Shown here: positions 27,204-36,073 of the stretch, piece after piece
Numbering within the stretch: the stretch's first letter is position 1
Layout of the letters: each line of letters starts with the position of its first letter
Assembly (NCBI RefSeq): GCF_018332655.1
Contig: NZ_BOQL01000051.1
Coordinates: forward strand, 1 to 64,000
Length of the DNA stretch: 64,000 nucleotides
Direction of reading: 5' to 3'
From: Actinoplanes auranticolor
Lineage (GTDB): Bacteria; Actinomycetota; Actinomycetes; Mycobacteriales; Micromonosporaceae
Made by a program: the position numbers and the translations under genes
Notes under the pieces: generated by a model
The model's input: only the letters and a program-made list of their open reading frames with translations
What the model was told of the DNA's origin: nothing
Databases searched by the model: none

Positions 27204-29372
27204 TCAGCGGGCGATGCGGGTGTTCGCCATCCGCCAGGCGCCCTTGGCCGAGGTCCACGGCTGGACCGCCGGGTCGAAGCCACCGGACTTCGCACGGACC
27301 GTCCAGACCGAGGCCTTCGCGGTGTCGTCGCGCCGCATCAGGACCAGGTCGACCCGGGCGTCACCGTTGACGTCGGTGGCGACCGGCGACAGCGCGTCGA
27401 ACGTCCACGCCGCCGGCGAGGCCCACTTCTCGGCGAAGCTGACCGTGCCGGAAGCGATGTTGTCGAACAGCCACGCGCCCGCGGTGGTGGCCGTCTTCTT
27501 GCGGATGATGACGACCTCCGCCTTGTTGTCGCGGTCGAAGTCGCCGATCACCGGCGTGCCGGCCTCGGCCAGCTTCACCCCGGTGTTCGACCAGCGTTCC
27601 ACCGGTGCGGCGAACCCGCTGTCGCCGCCCACGGCGAGCCACATCTGCGCGCCCTTGGTCGCGTGCTGGACGAACGTCACCAGGTCACCCTTGCGGTCGC
27701 CGGTGACATCGCCGGCCACCACCCGGCCGGCGACGAGTGCGGCGGGCACGGTGGCGACCTGCTGCCGGAACGTGCCGTCGGCGTTGGCGAACAGCGTCAG
27801 CAGAATCGGCTGCTTGGCCGCGTTGGTGCCGTAGACCGCGATGTCGGAGCGCCCGTCGGCGTTGAGGTCGGTGGCGACCGGCGCCTGCAGGGTGTAGCCC
27901 GTGGTCGCGGTGGCCGGCAACACGGTCCAGGCCGTACGGGGTGCGCCGGTGAACGCGTCGACGTTGCCGAACACCTCGAGCCGGTAGCTGAAGTTCCCCA
28001 CCTTGTAGAGCGCCGCGGCGTCCCGCCCGGCCTTGCCGTCGAACTCACCGCTGATCGGCTGCGCGTTCGCAGTGCGCCAACCGGCCGGCGCACTCCACAC
28101 CCGGCGGACGGTGCCCGCCTTGCGGCCGGCCTGGCCGAAGACCCACACCGTCGAGGCCGCGGTGCCGTTGTCGTAGAACGCCGCGAAGTCGCTCGCGTCC
28201 GGCGGCAGCCGGTCGTAGGTCTGCTCGAAGGTGACCAGCGGGCCCAGCTTGCCGGTCGCGAGCGCCGCGTTGGCGGCCACGGCACGGTTCTTGTACGCCA
28301 GCTTCTCGGCCTCGTCGCGGATCTTGGTCACGACCGCGCGGGTGGCCTCGTACCGCTCGACCCGGCGGCGCTCCTCGTCGCGGAGTGCCACGTCATGGAT
28401 GCCCTGGTTGACGAACTCCCGCCACTGGGCCGGCCCCTCGTCGAACAGCACGATGGCGATCTCGGTCGCGGTCAGCTTGTAGAACGGGTCGCCCGCGATC
28501 CTGGTGTAGAGGCGGTCGAGGAAGACGCTGTCGCTCACCAGGTACCACGACTCGTCCTCGTCGCCCGGACGCCCGAAGGAGACGCCGACCGCGATGCCCG
28601 CGTGCTTGCGCTTCGCGCGGCGCTCGGCCTCGGCCTTGGCCTCCAGGTCGCCCGCGTAGATGTCGGCCAGGTGGTCGGCCTGGTCGGGGTAGAAGTAGCT
28701 GGCACCGAACGCGGTCAGGAACTCGACCCGTGCGTCCGGCGTGGCCGTCACCGCGGTGGCCGCCGCGGCGATCGACCGGGTCGCCCACGGCTTGGTGGCC
28801 CGCAGGTGCTCCCAGATGGAGAAGGCGAAGTTGCGGTCACCGGAGCCGACGGCCGACGCGTCCGGGAACGTGTAGTCCACCATGTCGGCGACCGCCTGGC
28901 GCCGGTAGCGAGCCTCGAAGGCCGCCTTCCGGTCGGTGGTCTCCTGCTTGAGGTCGCGGTCGGCGGCGGCGTAGATGTTCGTCCGGATGAACGTGGTGCA
29001 GGCGTCGCACCGCTGCGTCTCCACGTCGTACGTACCGATCGCCAGCTCCGCGCCGGCGCGTACCTCGGAGTCGAAGATCGCACGGCGCCACAGCTCGACG
29101 GTGAACTGGTAGTCGCCCTTGGCGTATTCCTCCCAGGACGATGCCGGGATGCCAACGACCAGGCCGGCCTGCTCCTTCTCCAGGATCGTGGCCTCCGGCG
29201 GCGGCGGGAGCTCCTCGGGATCGCTGGGAAACTCGTCGTCCGGCGGATCGTCCAATGTGGCGGTCGTGCCGGTGCCGAGCCGTTCGGGCGGCGCCGCGCC
29301 GAAGGCCGCAACCGGTGCGGCCAAGAGAATCGTCGCCGCGGTGCCCGCGGCGATGATGAGACGTACCCCCAT
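27204..29372 (-). CDS. Secreted ALF-repeat protein with FG-GAP/VCBS C-terminus
   Basis: 722 residues. A Sec signal peptide and an acidic Pro-rich linker are followed by ALF-type helical repeats (about 60-370), which include a CDAC pair. The C-terminal half has at least five FG-GAP/VCBS-like blade motifs (DLNADGRSDIAVY, DVTGDRKGDLVTF, DFDRDNKAEVVIIR) that predict a Ca2+-binding beta-propeller. ATG 29372 is chosen because AAAGGG lies at SD distance; a GTG two codons earlier is possible. It is a paralogue of the gene at 30446 with the same architecture. It is probably an extracellular or surface protein binding a partner or glycan. Confidence 0.82.
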   Translation of the reverse strand: MGVRLIIAAGTAATILLAAPVAAFGAAPPERLGTGTTATLDDPPDDEFPSDPEELPPPPEATILEKEQAGLVVGIPASSWEEYAKGDYQFTVELWRRAIFDSEVRAGAELAIGTYDVETQRCDACTTFIRTNIYAAADRDLKQETTDRKAAFEARYRRQAVADMVDYTFPDASAVGSGDRNFAFSIWEHLRATKPWATRSIAAAATAVTATPDARVEFLTAFGASYFYPDQADHLADIYAGDLEAKAEAERRAKRKHAGIAVGVSFGRPGDEDESWYLVSDSVFLDRLYTRIAGDPFYKLTATEIAIVLFDEGPAQWREFVNQGIHDVALRDEERRRVERYEATRAVVTKIRDEAEKLAYKNRAVAANAALATGKLGPLVTFEQTYDRLPPDASDFAAFYDNGTAASTVWVFGQAGRKAGTVRRVWSAPAGWRTANAQPISGEFDGKAGRDAAALYKVGNFSYRLEVFGNVDAFTGAPRTAWTVLPATATTGYTLQAPVATDLNADGRSDIAVYGTNAAKQPILLTLFANADGTFRQQVATVPAALVAGRVVAGDVTGDRKGDLVTFVQHATKGAQMWLAVGGDSGFAAPVERWSNTGVKLAEAGTPVIGDFDRDNKAEVVIIRKKTATTAGAWLFDNIASGTVSFAEKWASPAAWTFDALSPVATDVNGDARVDLVLMRRDDTAKASVWTVRAKSGGFDPAVQPWTSAKGAWRMANTRIAR

Positions 29373-29759
29373 GTTCACCCTTTCCCGTCATCGAGCCCGG
29401 CCCATTCACGATCGTGAGTGCCGGGCCGTTCGGATTCTGCCCGACGCGGGCCGCGAGCGATGCCCCGTGAACCGAGCCGGGCTGCGGCCGATGACGGGGC
29501 CACCTGATCGCGCGACATCGACTAGTGTCCACGCGTGTAGGGGACCAGACGGGGGTCCTGAGCGTTCCGAGGACTGGAGCCACCATGCCCATACCGATGC
29601 GTACGTCCACGTAGGGATGCGGATCGCCGTGTCGACACCGGCGCCGCCGCAATAACGGATCAACAACGGCTCGACGGGTCGCGAGCACTGCGTGAAGAGC
29701 GCGGTGACCTCGCGCGATGCTGCCTGCCGTCCATGACTTGCTATCCCCAAGGAGTCTCG
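29373..29759. other. Gene-free divergent intergenic region
   Basis: 387 bases separate the reverse ALF gene from the forward I36-like gene. No gene is supported; short open frames here are compositional. Only the AAGGAG ribosome site at about 29749-29754 for the next gene is clear. Promoters for both sides must lie here but I see no consensus boxes. Confidence 0.5.
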
Positions 29760-30383
29760 ATGTTTTCTCGCCGCCACCGGAAAACCTGGGCGCGTACGCT
29801 CGGCGCGGTCGCTTGCGTGATCCTCACCACCAGCGCTCTGGGCGCCGGCATGCCGTCCGGTGCCGCCTCGGCCGGCCCGGACGACCGCCTGCAGGGCCTG
29901 CTCGCCAACAACCCCGGATCGGTGCAGGTCGGGCCGGGCACCGTCCGTACACCGGACGGGGCGGAGATCTCCCTGCCGACGGCGGCCGGTGCGGTGAAGG
30001 CCGCCAAGTCGGGGCCGGCCAAGGCCGCCCTGGCCGCGGCCGACCGGTGCTCGTCCGAGGACCTCTGCCTGTTCCAAAACCAGCTCTGGGAGGGCGAGAA
30101 GCTGACGCTTCCCGCCGACTGCACGCTCCGGGCACTGTGGACGTACAAGCTTTCGAACGGCCAGACGTGGGACAAGCACGTCGACAGCTACATCAACAAC
30201 AACCCCAAGGCCGGGACGTGGGCCACCCTGTTCAACGTCTGGGGCGCCAAGGACCTCAACGAGATGGACTACTGGGACATCGTCGAGAGCCACCGCTCCG
30301 CGGGCCCGGACGCGCCGTCGAACGCCATCAGCGGCATGCCCTGGGCCGACCGGACCGCCGTGGCGCGCGTGTGCCAGCCGTAG
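29760..30383 (+). CDS. Secreted peptidase inhibitor I36-like protein
   Basis: 207 residues from ATG 29760 (AAGGAG upstream). Sec signal peptide up to about residue 37 (SGAASAGP). After an Ala/Lys linker, the C-terminal 100 residues begin CSSEDLCLFQNQLWEGEKL and end AVARVCQP. This resembles the beta/gamma-crystallin-like fold of peptidase inhibitor family I36 (SMI type), with Cys pairs likely forming disulfides. It may inhibit a secreted metallopeptidase. It lies 62 bases before the ALF/FG-GAP gene and could share its transcript. Confidence 0.65.
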   Translation: MFSRRHRKTWARTLGAVACVILTTSALGAGMPSGAASAGPDDRLQGLLANNPGSVQVGPGTVRTPDGAEISLPTAAGAVKAAKSGPAKAALAAADRCSSEDLCLFQNQLWEGEKLTLPADCTLRALWTYKLSNGQTWDKHVDSYINNNPKAGTWATLFNVWGAKDLNEMDYWDIVESHRSAGPDAPSNAISGMPWADRTAVARVCQP

Positions 30384-30445
30384 TCCGGCACCCCAGATTC
30401 TTGACTGCATCCAGCACGGCCCGATACCTCGGAGGCTGACCGGGC

Positions 30446-32641
30446 ATGTTTACCCCACGAGTTCGCAGGGCGGCGATCGTCGCTGCTCTGGCCACCTTTT
30501 CCGCGCTGATCGCCGTACCCGCCTCGGCGTACGGTCCGGAGGACCCGCCGGTCCGGCTCGCCGCGGCCGAGCCGACTCCGCAGGCCCCCAAAGCACCACC
30601 GGTCGTCCAGAAATCCGCAGTGGCGGCCGATGAGGCCGACGAGGACGGCGCCCTCGAAGAGGCGACCCCCGCGGAGAAGATCCAGGCCGCGTCCATCGTC
30701 GGCCTGGACACCGCCCAGCCGAGCAATCCGCTCGGGCTGAACGACCGGGACTTCACCTTCGAGCTCTGGCTGCTGGCCAAGGCCGGCACCGAGGTACGCG
30801 GCACGGCCCTGCTGTCGCTCAGCGACTGGGACCCGGAGGCCGAGGTCTGCGTGGCCTGCACCCTCTACATCCGCCGCGGCATCAAAGAGGCCGCCCAGCG
30901 CGACACCGACAACGAGATCCGGGACCGGCAGACCGCGCAGGCCGCGGAATCCCGCCGGCAGCAGGCCTCCGACATGGTCGAGATCGCGGTCACCCCGCGC
31001 CTGATCGCCTCGAGCGACCGTGACTTCACCATCTCCGTGTGGAACTTCCTGACCCAGGAGAAGCCGCGGTTCACCGGCACCATCGCCGCCGCCCAGGCGG
31101 CCTTCACGGGTGACGTGGCCAAGGTCGACGCCTTCCTGACCGGCGGCCTGGCCACCGCGTTCGCTGCCGACCAGCAGCGGATCATCGAGGAGGACACGGC
31201 GGAGGACGCGGCGGCGCAGGCGGAGGCGAAGCGCAGGTTCGCGCGGAAGTACGCGGCCAACGTCGTCGGCGTCAACGCCAAGGTGGACGACGAAGCGTGG
31301 ATGGCCACCAGCGACGACATCTTCCTGCGGGACCTCTCCCGCAAGCTGCGGGGCGACCAGTTCTGGAAGCTGACCTACGCGACGCTCGCGGACGAGGTGC
31401 TCAACGGCACCCCCGAGTCCTGGAAGCGGATCATCAGCACCGGAATCTTCGATCTGGTCGAGAGCGACCGGTTGCGCCGTAACAAAGAGATCATGAAGGT
31501 GTACGCCGACTACGTCACCTGGGTCCGCGACGACGCCGTGGCGAGCGGTTACAAGAACGTCGCCCGCGCCGCGACGGCCGCGCTGGCCACCAATTCCATC
31601 GCCAAGCTCTGGGACTTCATCGAGAAGCGCGACGCGCTCCCCAAGGACAGCAGCGAGCTGACCCTGCTGCACGCCGTGGGCACCTCGGTCCAGATCCGGA
31701 CGCGGTCCGAGATCGGCCGGTGGACCAGCAAGGACCGCCTGCTGTGGAAGTCCGCCGCCGGCGTGTGGAAGTTCGCCAACTCGCGCATCGTCTCCGGTGA
31801 CTTCGACGGCGACGCCAAGCGTGACGCGCTGCTGCTGCACTGGGGACCGACCCAGGTCAACGGGTGGTTCCTCACCAACGTCGACGGCACCGTGCGCGCC
31901 CCGCTGGCGGTGTGGGTGAGCAACGCGGACAGCGCGGGCAAGAACTACGAGCTCAAGAACATGGCGGTGGGCGACTACAACGGCGACGGCCGCTCGGAGC
32001 TCGCGGTCTTCGCCAAGAACAAGGCCGGCAAGCCGGTCATCCTGCACCTCTCCAAGCCCGTCACCGGTAACTGGGCGTCCAAGGAGTTCGCGTCGACCGA
32101 CGTGCTGATCGCGGGACGGCACGTGACCGGCGACGTCAACAACGACAAGCGGGAAGACATCATCAGCATCCAGCAGGACGCCACCAAGGGCCTGCAGATG
32201 TGGGTCGGGTTGTCGACCGCCACGGGCCTCGGCGCCGCGGTGGCCAAGTGGTCCGACAAGAACTTCGCCGTCTCCGCGGTCGGGAACCCGGTCGCCATCG
32301 ACATGGACAACAACGGCCTGACCGAGCTGGCGCTGTTCCGCCAGGAGAAGGGCACGAAGTCCAACAACGGAGCGAGCCTGCACATCTTCTCCGGCCTGAA
32401 CGGCACGGTGACCCGGGCGGAGAAGTGGCGCGCTCCCGGCGGGCTGGGCGCAACCAAAATCAAGTTCGTCGCGGAGGACCTCAACGGTGACCAGTACACC
32501 GACCTGGTCCTGCACTACGCAGTCGCCGATAACATCACGATGACCTACGCGATGTTCAACGGCGCGGCCGGCTTCAACCGCATGCGGCTCACCGCGGAGG
32601 ATGGGCTGAAGATCGCGGAGCTGCGGGTCGCCGAGTCGTAG
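30446..32641 (+). CDS. Secreted ALF-repeat protein with FG-GAP/VCBS C-terminus (paralogue)
   Basis: 731 residues with signal peptide (cleavage near ASAYG), ALF-type repeats (about 80-390) and a CVAC pair where the paralogue at 27204 has CDAC. The C-terminal FG-GAP-like blades read DFDGDAKRDALLL, DYNGDGRSELAVF, DVNNDKREDIISI and DLNGDQYTDLVL. The two proteins align along their whole length, so this is a duplication on opposite strands around the I36-like gene. It is extracellular. No enzyme motif is present. A strong terminator follows. Confidence 0.82.
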   Translation: MFTPRVRRAAIVAALATFSALIAVPASAYGPEDPPVRLAAAEPTPQAPKAPPVVQKSAVAADEADEDGALEEATPAEKIQAASIVGLDTAQPSNPLGLNDRDFTFELWLLAKAGTEVRGTALLSLSDWDPEAEVCVACTLYIRRGIKEAAQRDTDNEIRDRQTAQAAESRRQQASDMVEIAVTPRLIASSDRDFTISVWNFLTQEKPRFTGTIAAAQAAFTGDVAKVDAFLTGGLATAFAADQQRIIEEDTAEDAAAQAEAKRRFARKYAANVVGVNAKVDDEAWMATSDDIFLRDLSRKLRGDQFWKLTYATLADEVLNGTPESWKRIISTGIFDLVESDRLRRNKEIMKVYADYVTWVRDDAVASGYKNVARAATAALATNSIAKLWDFIEKRDALPKDSSELTLLHAVGTSVQIRTRSEIGRWTSKDRLLWKSAAGVWKFANSRIVSGDFDGDAKRDALLLHWGPTQVNGWFLTNVDGTVRAPLAVWVSNADSAGKNYELKNMAVGDYNGDGRSELAVFAKNKAGKPVILHLSKPVTGNWASKEFASTDVLIAGRHVTGDVNNDKREDIISIQQDATKGLQMWVGLSTATGLGAAVAKWSDKNFAVSAVGNPVAIDMDNNGLTELALFRQEKGTKSNNGASLHIFSGLNGTVTRAEKWRAPGGLGATKIKFVAEDLNGDQYTDLVLHYAVADNITMTYAMFNGAAGFNRMRLTAEDGLKIAELRVAES

Positions 32642-32655
32642 GATGACCTGATCGT

Positions 32656-32695
32656 CGCGCCGCCCGGGCATCCTGCAATCCGCCCGGGCGGCGCG
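32656..32695 (+). terminator. Terminator after the ALF/FG-GAP gene
   Basis: A perfect 14-bp GC stem (CGCGCCGCCCGGGC with its complement) encloses a 12-base loop, 15 bases after the stop codon. Confidence 0.7.
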
Positions 32696-32756
32696 TTGAT
32701 GTGCGGGATGTGGCCGGCCCCGACTTTCCCGCCGCCTCACGGAGGAGAGCTTTCTG

Positions 32757-33359
32757 TTGCGCAAGCTGGTGTATTACATCGCCACCACCCTCGACGGTTT
32801 CATCGCCGGTCCGGACGGCGCTGACCCCACCGGCCCGGGCGGCTTCTGGCCCCTGCCCGCCGACTACATCCAGCACATCGTGACCCACTACCCCGAGACC
32901 CTGCCCGGCCCGGCCCGCGCCGCCCTGTCCGTCACCGCCGAAGGCACCCACTTCGACACCGTGCTGGAAGGGCGCCGCAGCTACGAGATCGGACTCGAGG
33001 CCGGGGTCACCAACGCCTTCCCGCACCTGCGCCACCTGGTCTTCTCCCGGACCCTCACCGAGAGCCCCGACCCCACCGTCGAGCTGGTCGCCACGGACCC
33101 GGCCCAGACGGTACGCGACCTCAAAAGCCAGGACGGCAAAGACATCTGGCTGCTCGGCGGCGGCGAACTGGCCGGCGCCCTGTACAGCCAGATCGACCAG
33201 CTGATCCTCAAGGTGGGCGCCCTCACCATCGGCGCCGGCATCCCGCTGTTCTCCGCCAAGGCCACCTTCGATCCGCGGGCCTGGCAACTCACGGACCACA
33301 CCGTGCTCAGCAGCGGTGCGGCGTTCCTGACCTACAACCGCGCCATCGCCGCCGCCTGA
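32757..33359 (+). CDS. Dihydrofolate reductase family protein, RibD C-terminal type
   Basis: 200 residues starting at TTG 32757, with GGAGGAGAG upstream. It opens with MRKLVYYIATTLDGFIAGPDG, as in the RibD C-terminal/DHFR-like family, and keeps the NADPH-binding core (DIWLLGGGELAGAL) and the closing strand. It is a cytosolic NADPH-dependent reductase of unknown substrate, common in actinobacteria. It is a single gene; the hairpin at 33430-33472 separates it from the convergent gene. Confidence 0.9.
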   Translation: MRKLVYYIATTLDGFIAGPDGADPTGPGGFWPLPADYIQHIVTHYPETLPGPARAALSVTAEGTHFDTVLEGRRSYEIGLEAGVTNAFPHLRHLVFSRTLTESPDPTVELVATDPAQTVRDLKSQDGKDIWLLGGGELAGALYSQIDQLILKVGALTIGAGIPLFSAKATFDPRAWQLTDHTVLSSGAAFLTYNRAIAAA

Positions 33360-33429
33360 GGCGCACCCTGGCATCGACCGGGTGTCCCTGACGGCCTTCC
33401 GGCCGGCGGCGATCTCCTCGAACCACAGT

Positions 33430-33472
33430 GACGGGTTCGCGGCCCCCGGCGTCTCGCCGAGGGCCGCCCGTC
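33430..33472. terminator. Bidirectional terminator
   Basis: A long interrupted hairpin (GACGG...GCGGCCC-CCGGCG with its complement, loop TCT) lies between the convergent reductase and phytase-like genes. Confidence 0.65.
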
Positions 33473-33482
33473 CTCGAAGCGG

Positions 33483-35741
33483 TTACCGCAGGCCGGGTAC
33501 GTCGACGACGATCAGTTCGGTGTCGTCGGCGTGGCCCGGAATGCGTCCGTCGTTGCCGGGGAAGTTGTTGTCGTTGGCGACCAGCACCCGGTTCCCGTCC
33601 AGCGGCAGGACGGACTCGACCGACTGCAGCGGGAACGAGAAGAGTGGTCCGACGCCGTACTCACCGGGCCGCGCCGGCGTGGAAACACCGGCCGGGTCGG
33701 CGATGCGCAGCAGGTCAACGGCCGTACGGCGCGACAGGTTGCCGTCGGCGTCCGCTGCGTTCAGGTCGGTGACCACCAGGCGCTTCACCCGCGACTGCGG
33801 GCCCATCGCGTTGTCCCGCTCGATCAGCAGCAGCCGCCGCCCGTCCAGCACCGCCGCGTCACCGATCACCAGCGACGGGTCCTCGACGCGGAACGACCAC
33901 GTGCGGCCGGTGTACCGGTTGGCGGGCACGTCGAACTCGTACACGACGCGGCGCCGCTGGTCCGGGTCGGTCGTCTTCGCGCCCTCCAGGATCGGATACA
34001 GGGTCCTGCCGTCGCGGCTGACCGCCATCGCCTCGAAGCCGCGGCTGGCCGGCACGGTCGGCGTCTCGCCCGGCGCCAGGTCCGGCGACTGCGGCGACTT
34101 GCTGCCGTCCGGCAGCGGAATCGGAGCCTGCAGGACCTTGCCGGTGCGGTCCGTGCGGATCAGGTACGGCCCGAACTCGTCGCCGATCCACAGGTCGCCG
34201 CGCGCGTCCCGGGCCAGCGACTCGATGTCGAAGTCGGCGCCGGTCAGCAGCCGCTCCCCGGTGTCCTGGTGGACGATCGGGAACGGCACCTTCCGGTCGG
34301 GGTCGCGGAAGCTGATGAACCCGTTCACCCGGACCCGGTGCGTGCGGTAGTCGGGCGTGATGTCGTACGCCCGCAACAGGAAGTCAGCCGAGTTGTTCTT
34401 CGCGCCGAAGCCGTTGTCCGGCATGGCGAGCAGGCGGCGGCCGGACCGGTCGCCGGCCGAAGCCGGGATCACCGCGGAGAAGCCGGGGACCGGCTGGCCG
34501 GGGAAAGGCGGCGCGATGCCGTTGACGGGCGCCGGGGGGAGTTGGGTGCCCGAGACCTGGCCGGGCTGGTACGCCGTCGCCGGCAGGATCGCCCGGCCCG
34601 TCAAGGCCGGCTGGGGCCGCAGCGCGACCGCGAACGCGTACACCCGGGTGATCTGCGTGGCGCTGCCGTTGTCATCGGAGATCAGGTAGAGCAGCCGGCG
34701 ACCGCCGGGGAGCGGGCCGCCCAGCGCGGCGCCCTCGATGTTGTCGAGCAGCGGGTTCGGTTGCGGCTGCTTCGCGGTAGCGCCGGACGGCGGACAGGTC
34801 GCAACGTCGACCAGCAGCTCCTTGCCCAGCCAGGATCGCGGGTCGGTCACTGTGGCCAGCGAGGTGACACCGGAGACGTCGGGCACGCCGGTGCCGGAAA
34901 CCCGGTAGACCCGTACGGTGTTGCCCACGCCGGCGACGAAGCCGCGTTCGACCGCGAGCAGCTGATCGCCGCCGAGAGCGACCAGCTCCACGAGGCCGAG
35001 AGCCGGATCGGTGCGGTAGGCGTATTGCGCGCCCGGGGTGTAACCGCCGCCCGCGCGGCCGTCGTACCGCAGGATTCGCTGCAGGCCGCGGTCCTCGGCG
35101 TCGCGGCCGTCCGCGGCGAGTGGGCCCTCCATGCCGGCGTACAACACCCGCTGGTCGGGCGTCATGGCGAGCGCCTCGAACGTCTGGTTCGCTGCCGCCT
35201 CGCCGGCCGGGGCGACCCGGAACCGGGCCGGCACCGGCAGCGCGGCGAGCTCGCGGCCATCGGAGCGGCGGAACCGCCGGATGGAAGGCTCCCGTTCCGA
35301 GGTGGCGAGCACGGTGGCCCCGCCACGCTCCGCGACGAGCCCTTCGCCGTCAAGATCGGCGCCCGTGTACGGCGTGCCGTCCGGCCGGGTGAGAACGGCG
35401 ACGCCCCGGACCTTCGCGTCGACGCCGCGCGGGCCGGTGCTGAGGCGGAGGTCGTACAGCCGCGCGGGGCTGGTGCCGATGTTGTCGACCAGTGCGAGCG
35501 CGCGGGACCGGCCGGTGAGGGTCAGCGCGGACAAGCCGGCGACCTGCGTACCCGCGAACGTGGTCTTGTCCAGGGCGTCGGAGAAGCCGAGCAGTGATGC
35601 GTCCGGCGCGCAGCTCGCCCCGGCGGGCGTACGGTCGCGGTCCGGCCCGCCGGTGGTGCCGGCGGCCGGTGCCGCCGCGAGGAGGGTGACCGCAGCCGCA
35701 GCGGATGCGACTGCCCGCACACGGATGGATGTGGTGCGCAC
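33483..35741 (-). CDS. Secreted phytase-like esterase with internal duplication
   Basis: 752 residues, Sec signal peptide (cleavage near AAGTTGG). Two copies of the 'esterase-like activity of phytase' beta-propeller domain follow. Copy one has FEALAMTPDQRVLYAGMEG (about 172-190) and VELVALGGDQLLAVERG. Copy two has FEAMAVSRDGRTLYPILEG (about 570-590), DNGFGAKNNSADFLLRAY and LLLIERDN. It is predicted to be an extracellular phosphoesterase. The GTG at 35741 has GGAGGT only three bases upstream, so the true start may be a few codons further in. It is divergent from the tandem esterase gene. Confidence 0.85.
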   Translation of the reverse strand: MRTTSIRVRAVASAAAAVTLLAAAPAAGTTGGPDRDRTPAGASCAPDASLLGFSDALDKTTFAGTQVAGLSALTLTGRSRALALVDNIGTSPARLYDLRLSTGPRGVDAKVRGVAVLTRPDGTPYTGADLDGEGLVAERGGATVLATSEREPSIRRFRRSDGRELAALPVPARFRVAPAGEAAANQTFEALAMTPDQRVLYAGMEGPLAADGRDAEDRGLQRILRYDGRAGGGYTPGAQYAYRTDPALGLVELVALGGDQLLAVERGFVAGVGNTVRVYRVSGTGVPDVSGVTSLATVTDPRSWLGKELLVDVATCPPSGATAKQPQPNPLLDNIEGAALGGPLPGGRRLLYLISDDNGSATQITRVYAFAVALRPQPALTGRAILPATAYQPGQVSGTQLPPAPVNGIAPPFPGQPVPGFSAVIPASAGDRSGRRLLAMPDNGFGAKNNSADFLLRAYDITPDYRTHRVRVNGFISFRDPDRKVPFPIVHQDTGERLLTGADFDIESLARDARGDLWIGDEFGPYLIRTDRTGKVLQAPIPLPDGSKSPQSPDLAPGETPTVPASRGFEAMAVSRDGRTLYPILEGAKTTDPDQRRRVVYEFDVPANRYTGRTWSFRVEDPSLVIGDAAVLDGRRLLLIERDNAMGPQSRVKRLVVTDLNAADADGNLSRRTAVDLLRIADPAGVSTPARPGEYGVGPLFSFPLQSVESVLPLDGNRVLVANDNNFPGNDGRIPGHADDTELIVVDVPGLR

Positions 35742-35931
35742 ATGACCTCCAGGGTCGGTGGCTTGGTTCTGCGGACGGCTACGGGCGCGGCCCGCCGTGG
35801 CTCACCGTGCCGCCTCAGGCAGAACATCACGTGAACGGGCGGGCACCGGGGCCGGCCCCGGCCGGTCACGGGCGCATGAACTCCTGGACGGCTGCGTGAT
35901 CACACTCTGCTGCCGCTCGAGCACGGTCCTC

Positions 35932-35961
35932 TTGACCGCCGGAAGAGGTAACGCATAGATT
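35932..35961 (+). promoter_or_regulatory. Promoter candidate for the tandem esterase gene
   Basis: TTGACC at 35932-35937 and TAGATT at 35956-35961 are separated by 18 bases and match the housekeeping sigma consensus well. Transcription would start near 35968, leaving a leader of about 105 bases before the ATG at 36074. The rest of the 35742-36073 gap shows no gene. Confidence 0.5.
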
Positions 35962-36073
35962 CCCATCATTGCTTCCGGTAGAAGTCCGAAAGTTTCGGCC
36001 TGCCTCGACTTCCTCGTCGCAAGGTGTTCCGGTGCGTCGTCTGAACGCGAAGGGCCAGCAAGGAGTGGAGTAA

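Noticed and set aside
30269..32764. Open frame of 831 codons on the reverse strand
   Set aside because: Antisense to the ALF/FG-GAP gene, which has a signal peptide and clear repeats. The reverse frame has none.
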